Shown here: in pieces, positions 24,216 to 33,067 of the stretch
How the letters are laid out: every line of letters starts with the position of its first letter
How positions within the stretch are numbered: position 1 is the stretch's first letter
Assembly (NCBI GenBank): GCA_003134655.1
Contig: PLBY01000113.1
Span: 1 to 39,908, forward strand
Length of the DNA: 39,908 nt
Reading direction: 5' to 3'
Origin: Acidobacteriaceae bacterium
Lineage (GTDB): Bacteria > Acidobacteriota > Terriglobia > Terriglobales > Acidobacteriaceae
Program-made: the position numbers and the translations under genes
Notes under the pieces: generated by a model
Told to the model about the DNA's origin: nothing
What the model saw: only the letters and a program-made list of their open reading frames with translations
Databases searched by the model: none

Positions 24216-24560
24216 GTGTCTCAAAGAACTGCGGCGGCCTTACTCGCTGTCCTGACATTGACAGTGACTCTGGGCCCGATTCATGCGGGGGCACAAACGG
24301 CTCAGAGCGAGGAGATGCTCCGCCGGGCCAAAAGCAAAGTACAGCCTACTTATCCAGAACTGGCGCGCAAGATGAATATCACAGGCACGGTCAAGATCGA
24401 GGTTGTGGTTGCACCCAATGGCACGGTGAAGGGTGCTCGGGTCGTGGGCGGACACCCCGTCCTTGCCAATGCGGCGCTGGATGCTGCCAAGAAATGGCGC
24501 TTTGAACCAGCCTCGGGAGAAAGTTCTGGAGTGATCGACTTTAAGTTTGAGCCGCGGTAG
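24216..24560 (+). CDS. Small periplasmic protein with TonB C-terminal domain
   Basis: The 114-residue product has a Sec-type signal (AALLAVLTLTVTLGPIHAGA) and then a complete TonB C-terminal domain: KVQPTYPELARKMNITGTVKIEVVVAPNGTVKGARVVGGHPVLANAALDAAKKWRFEPA with its YP, G-V and W-x-F hallmarks. It lacks the N-terminal membrane anchor that stays uncleaved in true TonB and the proline-rich spacer, so it is not a classical energy transducer. The GTG start follows GAGGAGG by 3 bp. It is the first gene after the sigma-54 promoter, and its stop is 25 bp before the MCP start. A periplasmic partner of the chemoreceptor or of an envelope complex is possible, by inference. Confidence 0.82.
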   Translation: MSQRTAAALLAVLTLTVTLGPIHAGAQTAQSEEMLRRAKSKVQPTYPELARKMNITGTVKIEVVVAPNGTVKGARVVGGHPVLANAALDAAKKWRFEPASGESSGVIDFKFEPR

Positions 24561-24585
24561 CGGCACAGCCGCGGAGGAGACGGGC

Positions 24586-26568
24586 ATGACAATCGGGAAG
24601 AAGTTGTACACGAATTTCGGCATCATCCTGACGATGGTGGTAGTGCTGTTCCTGGTGAATTGGTCGGCAGTTCAGCGCGAGCACTCGGCGAAAGCCGCAG
24701 CGGCGGCTTCTCAGGAACTTTCGGACATCACCAACAGCGTTCGTTCCCAGATGATGCAAAACCGGCTTTATCTCAGCAACTACTTGCTGAGTGGCGATAC
24801 CCGCGAAGTGGACCGGATGAACGAGGGTCTGCGCACGCTGAATGAGAAACTGGAAGACGGGAAGAACAAGGCCAACTCGGAACAGGTTAAGACCACGCTG
24901 GCCAAAGTTCAACAGTTGGAACAGTCTTGGGGCAAAGAATTCGCTCAACAGCTCATTGAAAAGCGGAAAGACGTCGACTCGGGCAACGCCACCGTCGCCG
25001 AACTGCAGATCTACTACCTCCAGAAGGACGCTTCTTCATGGGTGAAGAATTCCACCGACGCGCTCGATGTGGCTGACGGCGAGAACCACAAGCAGTTGGA
25101 AGAGCGCCGCACCTCGGACGACAAGGCTGCAAGCTGGACCATCACTGTTTCCCTGCTGAGCACGTTGTTGGCGCTGTCACTCGGCATAGCTATCGCGTAC
25201 CGGACCGCCAAGTCGATTACGCAGCCGCTTAACAACTTGATGAATGTGGCCCGCGGCATCGGCAACACCGGCGATCTCGAGCACAACATTGACCTGACTC
25301 GCGACGATGAGATCGGCGAACTGGCCCGCACCTTCCACAAGATGGTCACTTATCTGAAGGAGATGGCGGGTATTTCTGAATCCATCGCCGGGGGCGATCT
25401 GTCTGTGGATGTGAAGCCCCGGTCTTCTCATGACACCCTGGGCAATGCCTTCTCCCGCATGGTGGAAGGTCTGGCAGGCCTCGTGCGTAGCGTTCGCGAT
25501 GCTTCGTCCCAGGTCGCCAGCGCTTCGAACCAGGTGGCCGGAGCTTCTGACGACGCAGCCAAGATCGGATTGCAGGCGTCCTCCGCCATTGACGAAGTCA
25601 CCAGCACCATGCACGAGATGAGCGTCAACGTGCAGAACATGGTGAAGAGCACGCAGGTGCAGGCTTCCAGCGTGAGTGAGACGTCCGCCTCCATCGATCA
25701 GATGGTGGCGTCGATCCAGCGCGTGGCCGATACGGCCAAGGTGCTGCTCGACATCTCCAACCGATCGCGCGAAGAAGTGCACAACGGCATCGGGACCATG
25801 GAGAAGGCCACGGACGGCCTGAACCGCATCAATACGACCATCAACTCTTCGGGCGAAATCATCGGAGCCCTGGGACAACGCGCCGACGACATTGGCAAGA
25901 TCATTGAAGTCATCGACGATCTGGCCGAGCAGACCAACCTGCTGGCCTTGAACGCGGCCATTGAAGCGGCCCGCGCCGGCGAACACGGACTGGGATTTGC
26001 CGTCGTCGCCGACGAAGTCCGCAAGCTGGCCGAGAAATCGGCGCAGTCCACCAAGGAAATCTCGGAACTGATTCAGAGCATTCAGAAGGAAGCCCGCAAG
26101 GCGGTCGAGAACATGGACCGCTCCACCACCATCGTGAACGAGGGTCTGGAACTGGGCGGAGAGCTGAACGCCGCGCTGCGCAAGATTTCCAACGTGGTCA
26201 CCGAAGTCTACAAGTTCGCGCAGGAAATCGGCGCAGCCACCAACGAACAGTCGCACGGCTCGTCGCAGATTGCGCGCGCCACCACGCGACTCAATGAAAT
26301 TACTCACGAGATCAACTCGGCGGTAGAGGAGCAGGCTTCCGGAGCGCAGGCCGTGGTCAAAGCCATGGAGCGCATGCGCGAACTGGTGCAGTCCTCCACA
26401 TCGGGTTCGACCGAACTGGCTGCGTCGTCAGAGCAGATGTCGAAGATGTCGCGCGGTCTGCTGGAATTCCTCGACCGCTTTGCCCTGGCCGACGCTTCTC
26501 ATTCGCAAGCGGGCGGAGAGAACTCCGGCCGCAACGCGCGCCGTGCCGCAGCCGGAGCGCAGTACTAA
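24586..26568 (+). CDS. Methyl-accepting chemotaxis protein with CHASE3-like sensor
   Basis: The 660-residue chemoreceptor has a first membrane segment (about 9-28), a periplasmic helical domain of roughly 165 residues with the NYLLSGD motif typical of CHASE3-like four-helix sensors, a second segment (TITVSLLSTLLALSLGIAIAY, about 185-205), HAMP, and a long cytoplasmic coiled-coil. The signalling tip, around residues 440-480, reads EQTNLLALNAAIEAARAGEHG, the surface that binds CheA and CheW. No C-terminal CheR-tethering pentapeptide is present. ATG 24586 follows a GGAGGAG site; an earlier in-frame start overlaps the TonB-domain gene. It supplies the input to the CheW/CheA proteins encoded downstream. 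The stimulus is unknown. Confidence 0.95.
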   Translation: MTIGKKLYTNFGIILTMVVVLFLVNWSAVQREHSAKAAAAASQELSDITNSVRSQMMQNRLYLSNYLLSGDTREVDRMNEGLRTLNEKLEDGKNKANSEQVKTTLAKVQQLEQSWGKEFAQQLIEKRKDVDSGNATVAELQIYYLQKDASSWVKNSTDALDVADGENHKQLEERRTSDDKAASWTITVSLLSTLLALSLGIAIAYRTAKSITQPLNNLMNVARGIGNTGDLEHNIDLTRDDEIGELARTFHKMVTYLKEMAGISESIAGGDLSVDVKPRSSHDTLGNAFSRMVEGLAGLVRSVRDASSQVASASNQVAGASDDAAKIGLQASSAIDEVTSTMHEMSVNVQNMVKSTQVQASSVSETSASIDQMVASIQRVADTAKVLLDISNRSREEVHNGIGTMEKATDGLNRINTTINSSGEIIGALGQRADDIGKIIEVIDDLAEQTNLLALNAAIEAARAGEHGLGFAVVADEVRKLAEKSAQSTKEISELIQSIQKEARKAVENMDRSTTIVNEGLELGGELNAALRKISNVVTEVYKFAQEIGAATNEQSHGSSQIARATTRLNEITHEINSAVEEQASGAQAVVKAMERMRELVQSSTSGSTELAASSEQMSKMSRGLLEFLDRFALADASHSQAGGENSGRNARRAAAGAQY

Positions 26569-26594
26569 AGGCCGCTGCCTGAGGTCTGAACCAT

Positions 26595-27098
26595 ATGAGC
26601 CATGAACTTCATATCGTGGGCTTCAAGGTGGGCCGTGAGACCTACGGCGTGCCCATCACTTCCCTGCACGAAATCGTGCGGGTACCTGAGATCACCGCCG
26701 TGCCCGACGCTCCCGACTATCTGGAGGGCGTGATCAATCTGCGCGGCAAGATTGTCTCCGTCATGGACCTGCGCAAACGTTTTGGAGAAAAGCAGGCAAC
26801 GCTGCGGAAGCAGAATCGCATCCTGGTGGTCGAACACGCGGGCCGGCTGGCGGGCCTGATCGTGGATTCGGCCTCCGAAGTACTGAAGATCCCTGCGGAC
26901 GCCGTGGAAGCTCCTCCGGCAGTGTTTCAGGAAGGCGGACTGAACTGTGTAACGGGACTCGGCAAGGTCGCCGGACGGCTGGTGGTCCTGCTCGACATGA
27001 GCAAACTGCTGGCTCCGGAAAGCCTGCAGGTCAAAAGTGAGACGGGCGAAAAGAAGGCTGCACCAAAGGCAGAGGCGCGGGGCGCCGGGGCACGTTAG
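26595..27098 (+). CDS. cheW: Chemotaxis coupling protein CheW
   Basis: This 167-residue CheW bridges the chemoreceptor tip and the CheA P5 domain. The double SH3-like fold is recognisable from FKVGRETYGVPITSLHEIVRVPEITAVPDAPDYLEGVINLRGKIVSVMDLRKRFG, the hallmark block, and the later GLIVDSASEVLKI. A short Lys/Ala-rich tail (from about 147) extends beyond the usual length. It lies 26 bp after the MCP gene and is followed by a repeat-rich spacer before cheR. Confidence 0.95.
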   Translation: MSHELHIVGFKVGRETYGVPITSLHEIVRVPEITAVPDAPDYLEGVINLRGKIVSVMDLRKRFGEKQATLRKQNRILVVEHAGRLAGLIVDSASEVLKIPADAVEAPPAVFQEGGLNCVTGLGKVAGRLVVLLDMSKLLAPESLQVKSETGEKKAAPKAEARGAGAR

Positions 27099-27101
27099 CT
27101 C

Positions 27102-27205
27102 GAGGTTTCAAAGTTTCAAGGTTGCAAGGTTTCAAGGTTGAGAGAGCTTGGAACCTCGGGACGTTCGAGCTTTGAAACATTGAAACTTTGAAACCTTGAA
27201 ACCTC
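27102..27205. repeat. TTTCAA direct repeats forming a long imperfect hairpin inside the che operon
   Basis: The 129-bp gap between cheW and cheR carries repeated gtttcaa/gttgcaa words on one side (27102-27138) and their complements (tttgaaac, ccttgaaacc) on the other (27170-27205). The outermost arms GAGGTTTCAA and TTGAAACCTC pair exactly. The RNA could fold into a hairpin of about 100 nt. It may stabilise or attenuate the downstream message, or be an inserted dispersed repeat. Confidence 0.6.
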
Positions 27206-27227
27206 AGACTTTAGAACGAGAGAACGC

Positions 27228-28139
27228 ATGAGCACATCCGGAGCGGCACCTGCTCCCATATTGACGGAAGCGGAACTGAGGCTGCTGCAGGCGCTCGTCT
27301 ACCAGGAGTGCGGCATGCACTTCGACGAACGCCGCACGCACTTTCTTCAGGACCGCCTATTGCGCCGATTGAAGGAGTGCCGGGTTGACTCCTTCTACGC
27401 CTACTACCGCATGCTGATCAGCCCCCAGGGCAAGGACGAACTGGCCAAGCTGCTCGAGAACCTCACGGTTAACGAAACCAGCTTCTTCCGCCACAAGGCA
27501 CAGCTGGATCTATTTCAGAAAACCGTGCTGGAAGAGTTGTTCAAGCACAAGAGTTCGCGGCGGGAATATTCGATCCGCATATGGAGCGCGGGCTGCTCCA
27601 CCGGGCAGGAAGCCTACACGCTCGCTATGCTCGTCACCGACGCACTGGCCTACTACTACCTGCGCAATCCGCTGCCGGTCGATCTGCCGCTGCCCAAGCC
27701 ACTGGTGCCGCCACCGTGGCGGGTGGAAATTCTGGCCAGTGACATTGCCTACTCGGTGCTACGGCACGGGCAGGAAGGCAGTTACAGCGAGAACCAGATG
27801 TCGATGGTCGATTACGGCTACCGCCTGCGGTACTTCGACAAGATCGGCGAGCGCTATGCCATCAAGAAGCCGCTGAAAGAGATGGTCCACTTCGACTTTC
27901 ACAATCTGAAGACGGAGTATCTGCCGCAGCGCAACGACGTGATCTTCTGCCGCAACGTGATGATGTACTTTGATGAAGCCGAGCAGAAACGGCTGATCGA
28001 AAAGTTCTACCGCTGCTTGAATGCCGGTGGCTATCTGTTTGTGGGCCATGCGGAAAGCCTGCTGGGCTTGACCAAGAAGTTTCAGATGCTGCACAAGGAT
28101 AGCGGCACGGCGTACCAGCGCGTTGAGGTGAGGGAGTAA
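27228..28139 (+). CDS. cheR: Chemoreceptor methyltransferase CheR
   Basis: The 303-residue enzyme has the canonical CheR layout: an N-terminal helical domain (about 15-95) ending in LTVNETSFFRHK, and a SAM-dependent methyltransferase domain with IWSAGCSTGQEAYTLAML and VIFCRNVMMYFD, both intact. It methylates glutamates on the cytoplasmic helices of the MCP, opposing CheB. A stretch of about 20 residues rich in Pro and Leu (NPLPVDLPLPKPLVPPP) is inserted in the methyltransferase domain. It is followed 3 bp later by cheA. It contrasts with the divergent CheR-like protein encoded at 10755, which has lost the CRN motif. Confidence 0.95.
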   Translation: MSTSGAAPAPILTEAELRLLQALVYQECGMHFDERRTHFLQDRLLRRLKECRVDSFYAYYRMLISPQGKDELAKLLENLTVNETSFFRHKAQLDLFQKTVLEELFKHKSSRREYSIRIWSAGCSTGQEAYTLAMLVTDALAYYYLRNPLPVDLPLPKPLVPPPWRVEILASDIAYSVLRHGQEGSYSENQMSMVDYGYRLRYFDKIGERYAIKKPLKEMVHFDFHNLKTEYLPQRNDVIFCRNVMMYFDEAEQKRLIEKFYRCLNAGGYLFVGHAESLLGLTKKFQMLHKDSGTAYQRVEVRE

Positions 28140-28142
28140 CGC

Positions 28143-30389
28143 ATGACGAACGTCCCCGATGAGCGCGGCCTCGAACTGCGGGAGCTCTTCTTTGAGACTT
28201 CGCAGGAGTTGCTGCAGGCGCTGAACGATGAGGCGCTGAAGCTCGAAAAGAATCCCGGTGACGAGGAGATCGTGCGCGGTATCCGGCGCACGGTGCATAC
28301 CTTGAAAGGCGACTCGGCGGCCTGCGGCCTGCGCGAGTTGAGCGAACTGGCACATCAGTTCGAGGATGCTCTGTCGCTGGACGGCACGGCGACGCAAACT
28401 GCCGTGGCGGAAATCGCCTTCGCCGCCGCCGACGTGTTTACAGAAATGATTGCGGCCTACCGCAATGGCTCGAAGTTGCCCTCCACCAAAAGCTTAAGCA
28501 AGAAGATCCATGATCTGACGGCGGCCCCGGCTGCGGGAAAAGCGAAGCGCACGCGGAAGGCGGCGGGAAAGAGTTCGTCTGCGAAGGCACCCGCTTCTAA
28601 GACATCGAGCACCAAAGCTCCGGCCAAGACGCCGGCGGCGCGGGCGGCCGCCAAGGTGGACGCGCTCTGCACCGAGTACGAAAAGCTGGCCATGACACAG
28701 GCGCAGGCGAGGGGCCAGGATGTTTACCACGTCGTGGTGAAGATCGACCCGCACTGCGCCATGCCGATTGCGGGACGGCAACTGGTACACAACGCCATTG
28801 GCGTCATGGGTCCGGTCCTTGCGGTGCGGCCTGACGCGAAATCGCCGGCGGCCTCCAAGCAGGTGGAGTTCGTGCTGGCTAGCGTGCAGACTGCGGAACA
28901 GATTGCGGCCAAGTGCAAGATTCCGACGATTGCGGGGGAAGTCACGGTCGAACTGATGCTGGAGGCGAACCCGGCTCCGCAAGCCGCAGCCGAGCAGCCC
29001 GGTCTGGCCCCCGAAACTGACACTGACGCGAGTCTGGAAGAGGTCGCAGCAACCGCGCCGGAAGCACCCGCCGCCGCTTCTGCGCCTGGTCCAGGATCGG
29101 TTGCCGCCGCGCAGGAGAACCTGCTGCGCGTGGAAGCCAGCCGCATCGACAACGTGCTGAACCTGGTGGGCGAACTGATCATTGGCAAGTCGATGCTGCA
29201 ACAGGCGCTGAACGAATTCGCCAAACGCTATCCAAAGGAGCTGCTGCGCGGCAAGTTTGGCGACGCCATGGCCTTTCAGGCGCGCGTGCTGAACGATCTG
29301 CAGCGCTCGGTGATGAAGATCCGCATGGTGCCCGTCGACCAGCTGTTCCGGCGCTTTCCGCGCATGGTGCGCGATGTGTCGCGGCAATGCGGGCGCGAAG
29401 TGGAACTCGATATCAGCGGTCAGGACACCGATCTCGACAAGGGCATTCTCGACGCCATTGCCGAGCCTTTGACGCATCTGGTGCGCAATGCGGTGAGCCA
29501 CGGCATTGAGCCCGCGGAAGAACGGCGCAAGGCGGGCAAGAAGCCGCAAGGAGTCGTACGGCTGAACGCGTACCACCACGGCAATCAGGTGGTCGTCGAA
29601 GTCACCGACGATGGACGGGGCATCGATGCGCAGAAGATTCGCGCCAAGGCGATTGAACTTGGCATGACAACTCCCGAAGAAGCCGCGCGGATGACCGAGG
29701 CCGAAGTCCTCGACTTCATCTTCCGTCCGGGCTTCTCGACGGCAGAACAAGTCACCGAAGTCTCGGGACGAGGCGTGGGCATGGATGTCGTGCAGAGTGT
29801 ACTGCACCGTTTGAAAGCCTCAATCAGCGTGGAGACGCGTCCTGGGCAAGGCACAACCTTCCGGCTGAAGCTGCCGCTGACGCTGGCCATCATCAAGGCG
29901 CTGCTGTTCTGGGTGGAGCAGCGGCTGTACGCCATCCCGCTGAATGCAGTACTGGAAATTGCGCGGACATTCGAAACCGAAGTGCACCAGGTCGACAACT
30001 ACGAAGTCCTGCAGTTGCGAAATCAAGTCCTGCCGCTGCTGCGGTTGGGGCGTCCGGTGGAAGCTGCCGCAGATCGAAAATCCAAGCTCTTTGTGCTCGT
30101 CATTACTGTAGGAGAGAGGAAGTACGGCTTGATCGTCGATGCTCTGGAGGGCGAAGAGGAGCTAGTCATCAAAGCGCTCGATGACCACACGTTCCACACC
30201 GATCTGGTTTCGGGCGCCTCCATTCTCGGCGACGGGCGTGTGGTGCTGATTCTAAACCTGCCTGCAGTGGTGGAGCATGTGGCCCGGGCGCGGCCCGAAG
30301 AACTGGGGCAGTGCAATTCGGGCTTGTTGTTGTCGCACACGGACCGCGCACGGCTGTCGCTCACCCCGGTCACGGGAGGCCAGGCATGA
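28143..30389 (+). CDS. cheA: Chemotaxis histidine kinase CheA
   Basis: The 748-residue kinase has an HPt (P1) domain with His52 in VHTLKGDSAA, a Lys/Ala/Ser-rich linker (about 131-170), a P2-like region (about 172-280), an Ala/Pro linker, a P3 dimerisation domain from about 325, a P4 ATPase with HLVRNAVSHGIEP, VTDDGRGID, SGRGVGMDVV and GQGTTF, and a CheW-like P5 domain at the C-terminus. It autophosphorylates under receptor control and passes phosphate to CheY-like and CheB receivers. The basic linker resembles histone H1-type tails in composition. The stop overlaps the cheB start (ATGA). Confidence 0.96.
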   Translation: MTNVPDERGLELRELFFETSQELLQALNDEALKLEKNPGDEEIVRGIRRTVHTLKGDSAACGLRELSELAHQFEDALSLDGTATQTAVAEIAFAAADVFTEMIAAYRNGSKLPSTKSLSKKIHDLTAAPAAGKAKRTRKAAGKSSSAKAPASKTSSTKAPAKTPAARAAAKVDALCTEYEKLAMTQAQARGQDVYHVVVKIDPHCAMPIAGRQLVHNAIGVMGPVLAVRPDAKSPAASKQVEFVLASVQTAEQIAAKCKIPTIAGEVTVELMLEANPAPQAAAEQPGLAPETDTDASLEEVAATAPEAPAAASAPGPGSVAAAQENLLRVEASRIDNVLNLVGELIIGKSMLQQALNEFAKRYPKELLRGKFGDAMAFQARVLNDLQRSVMKIRMVPVDQLFRRFPRMVRDVSRQCGREVELDISGQDTDLDKGILDAIAEPLTHLVRNAVSHGIEPAEERRKAGKKPQGVVRLNAYHHGNQVVVEVTDDGRGIDAQKIRAKAIELGMTTPEEAARMTEAEVLDFIFRPGFSTAEQVTEVSGRGVGMDVVQSVLHRLKASISVETRPGQGTTFRLKLPLTLAIIKALLFWVEQRLYAIPLNAVLEIARTFETEVHQVDNYEVLQLRNQVLPLLRLGRPVEAAADRKSKLFVLVITVGERKYGLIVDALEGEEELVIKALDDHTFHTDLVSGASILGDGRVVLILNLPAVVEHVARARPEELGQCNSGLLLSHTDRARLSLTPVTGGQA

Positions 30390-31480
30390 AGAACGGCGCG
30401 GTGAGAGTGCTCGTGGTCGACGATTCGGCGCTGATGCGGAAGCTGATTCCGCAGATGCTGGCCGCCGATGAGTCCATCGAGGTGGTGGGAACCGCGATGG
30501 ACGGTAACTTCTGCCTGAAGAAGATCGAAGAGTTGAAGCCCAACGTGGTGACGCTGGATCTCGAAATGCCTGGCATGAACGGGATCGACACGTTGAAGGA
30601 GATCATGCGGCGGCAGCCAGTGCCAGTGATCGTATTCAGCTCGCACAGCACGGAAGGCGCGTCGGTCACGATGAAGGCGCTGGGACTCGGTGCATTCGAC
30701 TTCGTGACCAAGCCCAAAGACGCCACGGCACACATGGCGGAGACGGCGCGGGAACTGATCGCGAAAGTAAAGGCGGCGGCCGAGTGCAAGCTGAAGCCGC
30801 GCATGCTGCCGGGAACGCCACCGAAGAAGGAGAAAGCGCCGGTGTCCTCGGCGTCTCCGAACAAGGTCGTTGCCATTGGTGTTTCGACGGGCGGTCCGCA
30901 GGCGCTGGAGTATGTGCTGTCGCAATTGCCGGGAGACTTTCCGGGAGCGATTACGGTGGTGCAGCACATGCCGGATGGGTTCACCGACATGTTTGCGCGG
31001 CGGCTCGACGAGTTGTGTCCGCTGCGGGTGAAGGAAGCGCAGTCGGGAGATGTGTTGCAGCCGGGACGCGTGCTGATCTGTCCGGGGAACCGGCACATGA
31101 AAGTGAAGCGGCTGCCTCTGGGTGACATTGTGGTGCTGGGAGACGAGGCGCGGGTGAACGGGCACCGTCCGAGTGCGGATGTGCTGTTGCGCAGCGTAGC
31201 CGATGAATTCAAGGCGCAGGCGGTCGGGGTACTCATGACCGGCATGGGCGACGACGGCGCCGAGGGTCTGGGAGCGGTGAAGAAAGAAGGCGGCATGACG
31301 ATCGCGCAGAGCGAAGAGTCCTGCGTGGTATACGGCATGCCGAAAGCGGCGATCGAACGAGGGTACGCCATCCGTGTGGTTGGTCTGGATGTGATGGCGT
31401 CGACGCTGCAGGCGATTTGTGGGCGAAGCAACGGATCCGAGATTGGATCCACCGGGCGCGCGGTCCGCGCTGGAAACTGA
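30386..31480 (+). CDS. cheB: Chemotaxis protein-glutamate methylesterase CheB
   Basis: This 364-residue CheB has a receiver (Asp12, Asp13, phosphoacceptor Asp58, Lys109) joined to the methylesterase domain. The catalytic triad is visible: Ser167 in IGVSTGGPQAL, His194 in VVQHMPDGF and Asp290 in GMGDDGAEGL. Phosphorylation by CheA would activate removal of methyl groups from the MCP, giving adaptation. ATG 30386 overlaps the cheA stop by 4 bp; an earlier in-frame start lies inside cheA and is unlikely. Confidence 0.96.
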   Translation: MKNGAVRVLVVDDSALMRKLIPQMLAADESIEVVGTAMDGNFCLKKIEELKPNVVTLDLEMPGMNGIDTLKEIMRRQPVPVIVFSSHSTEGASVTMKALGLGAFDFVTKPKDATAHMAETARELIAKVKAAAECKLKPRMLPGTPPKKEKAPVSSASPNKVVAIGVSTGGPQALEYVLSQLPGDFPGAITVVQHMPDGFTDMFARRLDELCPLRVKEAQSGDVLQPGRVLICPGNRHMKVKRLPLGDIVVLGDEARVNGHRPSADVLLRSVADEFKAQAVGVLMTGMGDDGAEGLGAVKKEGGMTIAQSEESCVVYGMPKAAIERGYAIRVVGLDVMASTLQAICGRSNGSEIGSTGRAVRAGN

Positions 31481-31564
31481 GTTTGGGCGCGGCAGGTACC
31501 CGTGACCAGCGTCATCTGGTGCGGGACAGCCGGGCATGATATGCAGTAGACAGGGGAGGTCTGT

Positions 31565-32005
31565 ATGGAGCAGTTTGCACCAGTGAAACGCAGCAAGGAC
31601 GGGCAGCCGGTCCGCTACTTGATCGTGGACGATTCGGTGTTTGCCCGGAAAAATCTGGCCCGCATGATCGAAACGTTCGGCGGGCAGGTGGCGGCTGAGG
31701 CCGGCGACGGCTTGACTGCCATCAGCGAGTTCGACCGCACGCATCCTGACATTGTGCTCATGGACATCACCATGCCGCAGATGGAAGGAATCGAAGCGGC
31801 TGAACGGATCGTTCAACAGCATCCGGAAGCGCGCATCGTGATGGTCTCTTCGGTGGGATACCAGGAGAACATTGTCGCGGCGCTGCAACGGGGAGCGCGT
31901 CATTTCGTGCAGAAGCCGGTGAAACCGGAAGTGCTGTACGAAGTCATCAAGTACGTACTGGGCGACGACGGTGCCGTAGCCAACTCGGCGGGAGCGGGAG
32001 TCTAA
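31565..32005 (+). CDS. cheY: CheY-like response regulator
   Basis: The 146-residue single receiver has Asp22-Asp23 (IVDDS), phosphoacceptor Asp67 (LMDITMP), Ser95/Ser96 (MVSSVG) and Lys117 (FVQKPVKP), all intact. GGGGAGG stands 5 bp before the ATG. Its place after cheB and 4 bp before cheX points to a CheA-phosphorylated output whose phosphate is removed by CheX. Short N-terminal (about 16 residues) and C-terminal tails exceed the classical CheY length. With no flagellar genes nearby, its target is not evident. Confidence 0.93.
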   Translation: MEQFAPVKRSKDGQPVRYLIVDDSVFARKNLARMIETFGGQVAAEAGDGLTAISEFDRTHPDIVLMDITMPQMEGIEAAERIVQQHPEARIVMVSSVGYQENIVAALQRGARHFVQKPVKPEVLYEVIKYVLGDDGAVANSAGAGV

Positions 32006-32009
32006 CGCG

Positions 32010-32507
32010 ATGAAGATGGAACTGATCCAGCCTTTCATCAATGCGGCGGACGCCGTGTTGTCGCAAGGGTTGCAGTGCACCACCAAGGTGGGAAACCTCA
32101 CCATGGAAGAAGATGCCTACCGCCGCAAGGGCGTGGCGGGCATGATCGCGCTGACTGGTGACATTGAGGGGCGGATCGTGCTCGACCTCGAACCCGCGAC
32201 TGCCATCAAGGTGGCAAGCCACTACGCGGGCGCCGAACTGCCGGAGTCGGACGCGTTGATCAAGGAAACCATCTTCGAACTGGCTAACCAGGTTGTGGGC
32301 AATGCTATCTCGGCGCTCAACGACCAGGGGTTCCATTTCCGCGTGCACCCCCCGCTCCTTCTTACGGCGCAGGAGGGCGACAAGACCAGCGAAGACACCG
32401 AAGCATTGATGATCAGCTTCGAGACCTCCCTCGGCCATGTCTTCATGAACGTCGCGCTGCGCTACAACAAACGCCGGATGGCCGATCATGCGGCGATGGG
32501 CGCCTGA
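32010..32507 (+). CDS. cheX: CheX-type CheY-P phosphatase
   Basis: The 165-residue protein matches the CheX/CheC/FliY phosphatase family. The catalytic signature E-x2-N appears as Glu90-Leu-Ala-Asn93 within KETIFELANQVVGNA, preceded by the beta-rich segment GVAGMIALTGDIEGRIVLDLEPATA. Only one such motif is present, as in CheX rather than CheC. CheX dephosphorylates CheY-P and typically dimerises. GGGAG lies 9 bp before the ATG at 32010. It ends the chemosensory operon. Confidence 0.9.
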   Translation: MKMELIQPFINAADAVLSQGLQCTTKVGNLTMEEDAYRRKGVAGMIALTGDIEGRIVLDLEPATAIKVASHYAGAELPESDALIKETIFELANQVVGNAISALNDQGFHFRVHPPLLLTAQEGDKTSEDTEALMISFETSLGHVFMNVALRYNKRRMADHAAMGA

Positions 32508-33067
32508 GGCCGGTCGGCAGCAGGCATTCTCCATCCAAAGCAGTCGGGCACGAGGTCCACGCCCGGCACGATCGTCGGTATACACCTCCTACTATTTTTT
32601 CGTCTCAGCAGCCAAGATATTGATTCTGGGGCACTTACGCAGATGGGTAGCGTCTTGCGCCCGCAAAATCTTGCAAACAAACGGCTTACAGATAAAATCT
32701 TCCAGGATAAGGGGTTAGCTGCCCCAGACGGAATTCTCGTATCATTCCCTGCGTTACTGCGGGGGGCGTTGCTGAGGTGGTTGCGCATGATTCCATTGTG
32801 CGCTGTCTGTATCCTCGGTCAAGGTTGTTCGTCACAAGGAATGGAATTATTTCTGTGGAAGGATGTGGAAAACATTCGATGTGGCCGTCCCGCCGAGCCG
32901 GTAGGGAGAAGAGCGGCGAACTTCCCATAGCGCTGACTTAAGTAGGGACGAGCTAGAAGTTGACCCTACCAGCCGGCTTCTGAGCGGTAACCTCCGAGTA
33001 GCCGACCAACCGTCCGGAATCGGTACGCATCCTCTGCAATGCGTGCGGGCTATAATTGCGCACATCG
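32508..33067. other. 560-bp region without a recognisable gene
   Basis: All reading frames here are short and without family features. GTAGGG (32942-32947) and CCCTAC (32964-32969) could form a weak hairpin. TATAAT at 33051-33056 lies just before the kinase start. I see no tRNA, no convincing terminator for the chemosensory operon and no riboswitch. The middle (about 32600-32900) is less GC-rich than its surroundings. Confidence 0.5.
33051..33056 (+). promoter_or_regulatory. Candidate -10 (TATAAT) immediately before the Ser/Thr kinase gene
   Basis: A perfect TATAAT ends 11 bp before the kinase ATG at 33068, so transcription would begin within about 5 nt of the start codon (near-leaderless). 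No good -35 is visible at 16-18 bp. No ribosome-binding site precedes the ATG, which fits a leaderless message. Confidence 0.4.

Noticed and set aside
27102..27205. CRISPR-like array in the cheW-cheR gap
   Set aside because: The TTTCAA words are only 6-10 bp, irregularly spaced and without unique spacers; no cas genes are present.
30023..32104. 693-codon open frame on the minus strand opposite cheA, cheB and the cheY-like gene
   Set aside because: It spans three well-defined genes on the other strand, is His/Arg-rich, and shows no domain or ribosome-binding site.
32508..33067. Small genes of 76-100 codons in the gap before the Ser/Thr kinase
   Set aside because: The frames overlap each other on both strands, with no ribosome-binding sites, signals or motifs.
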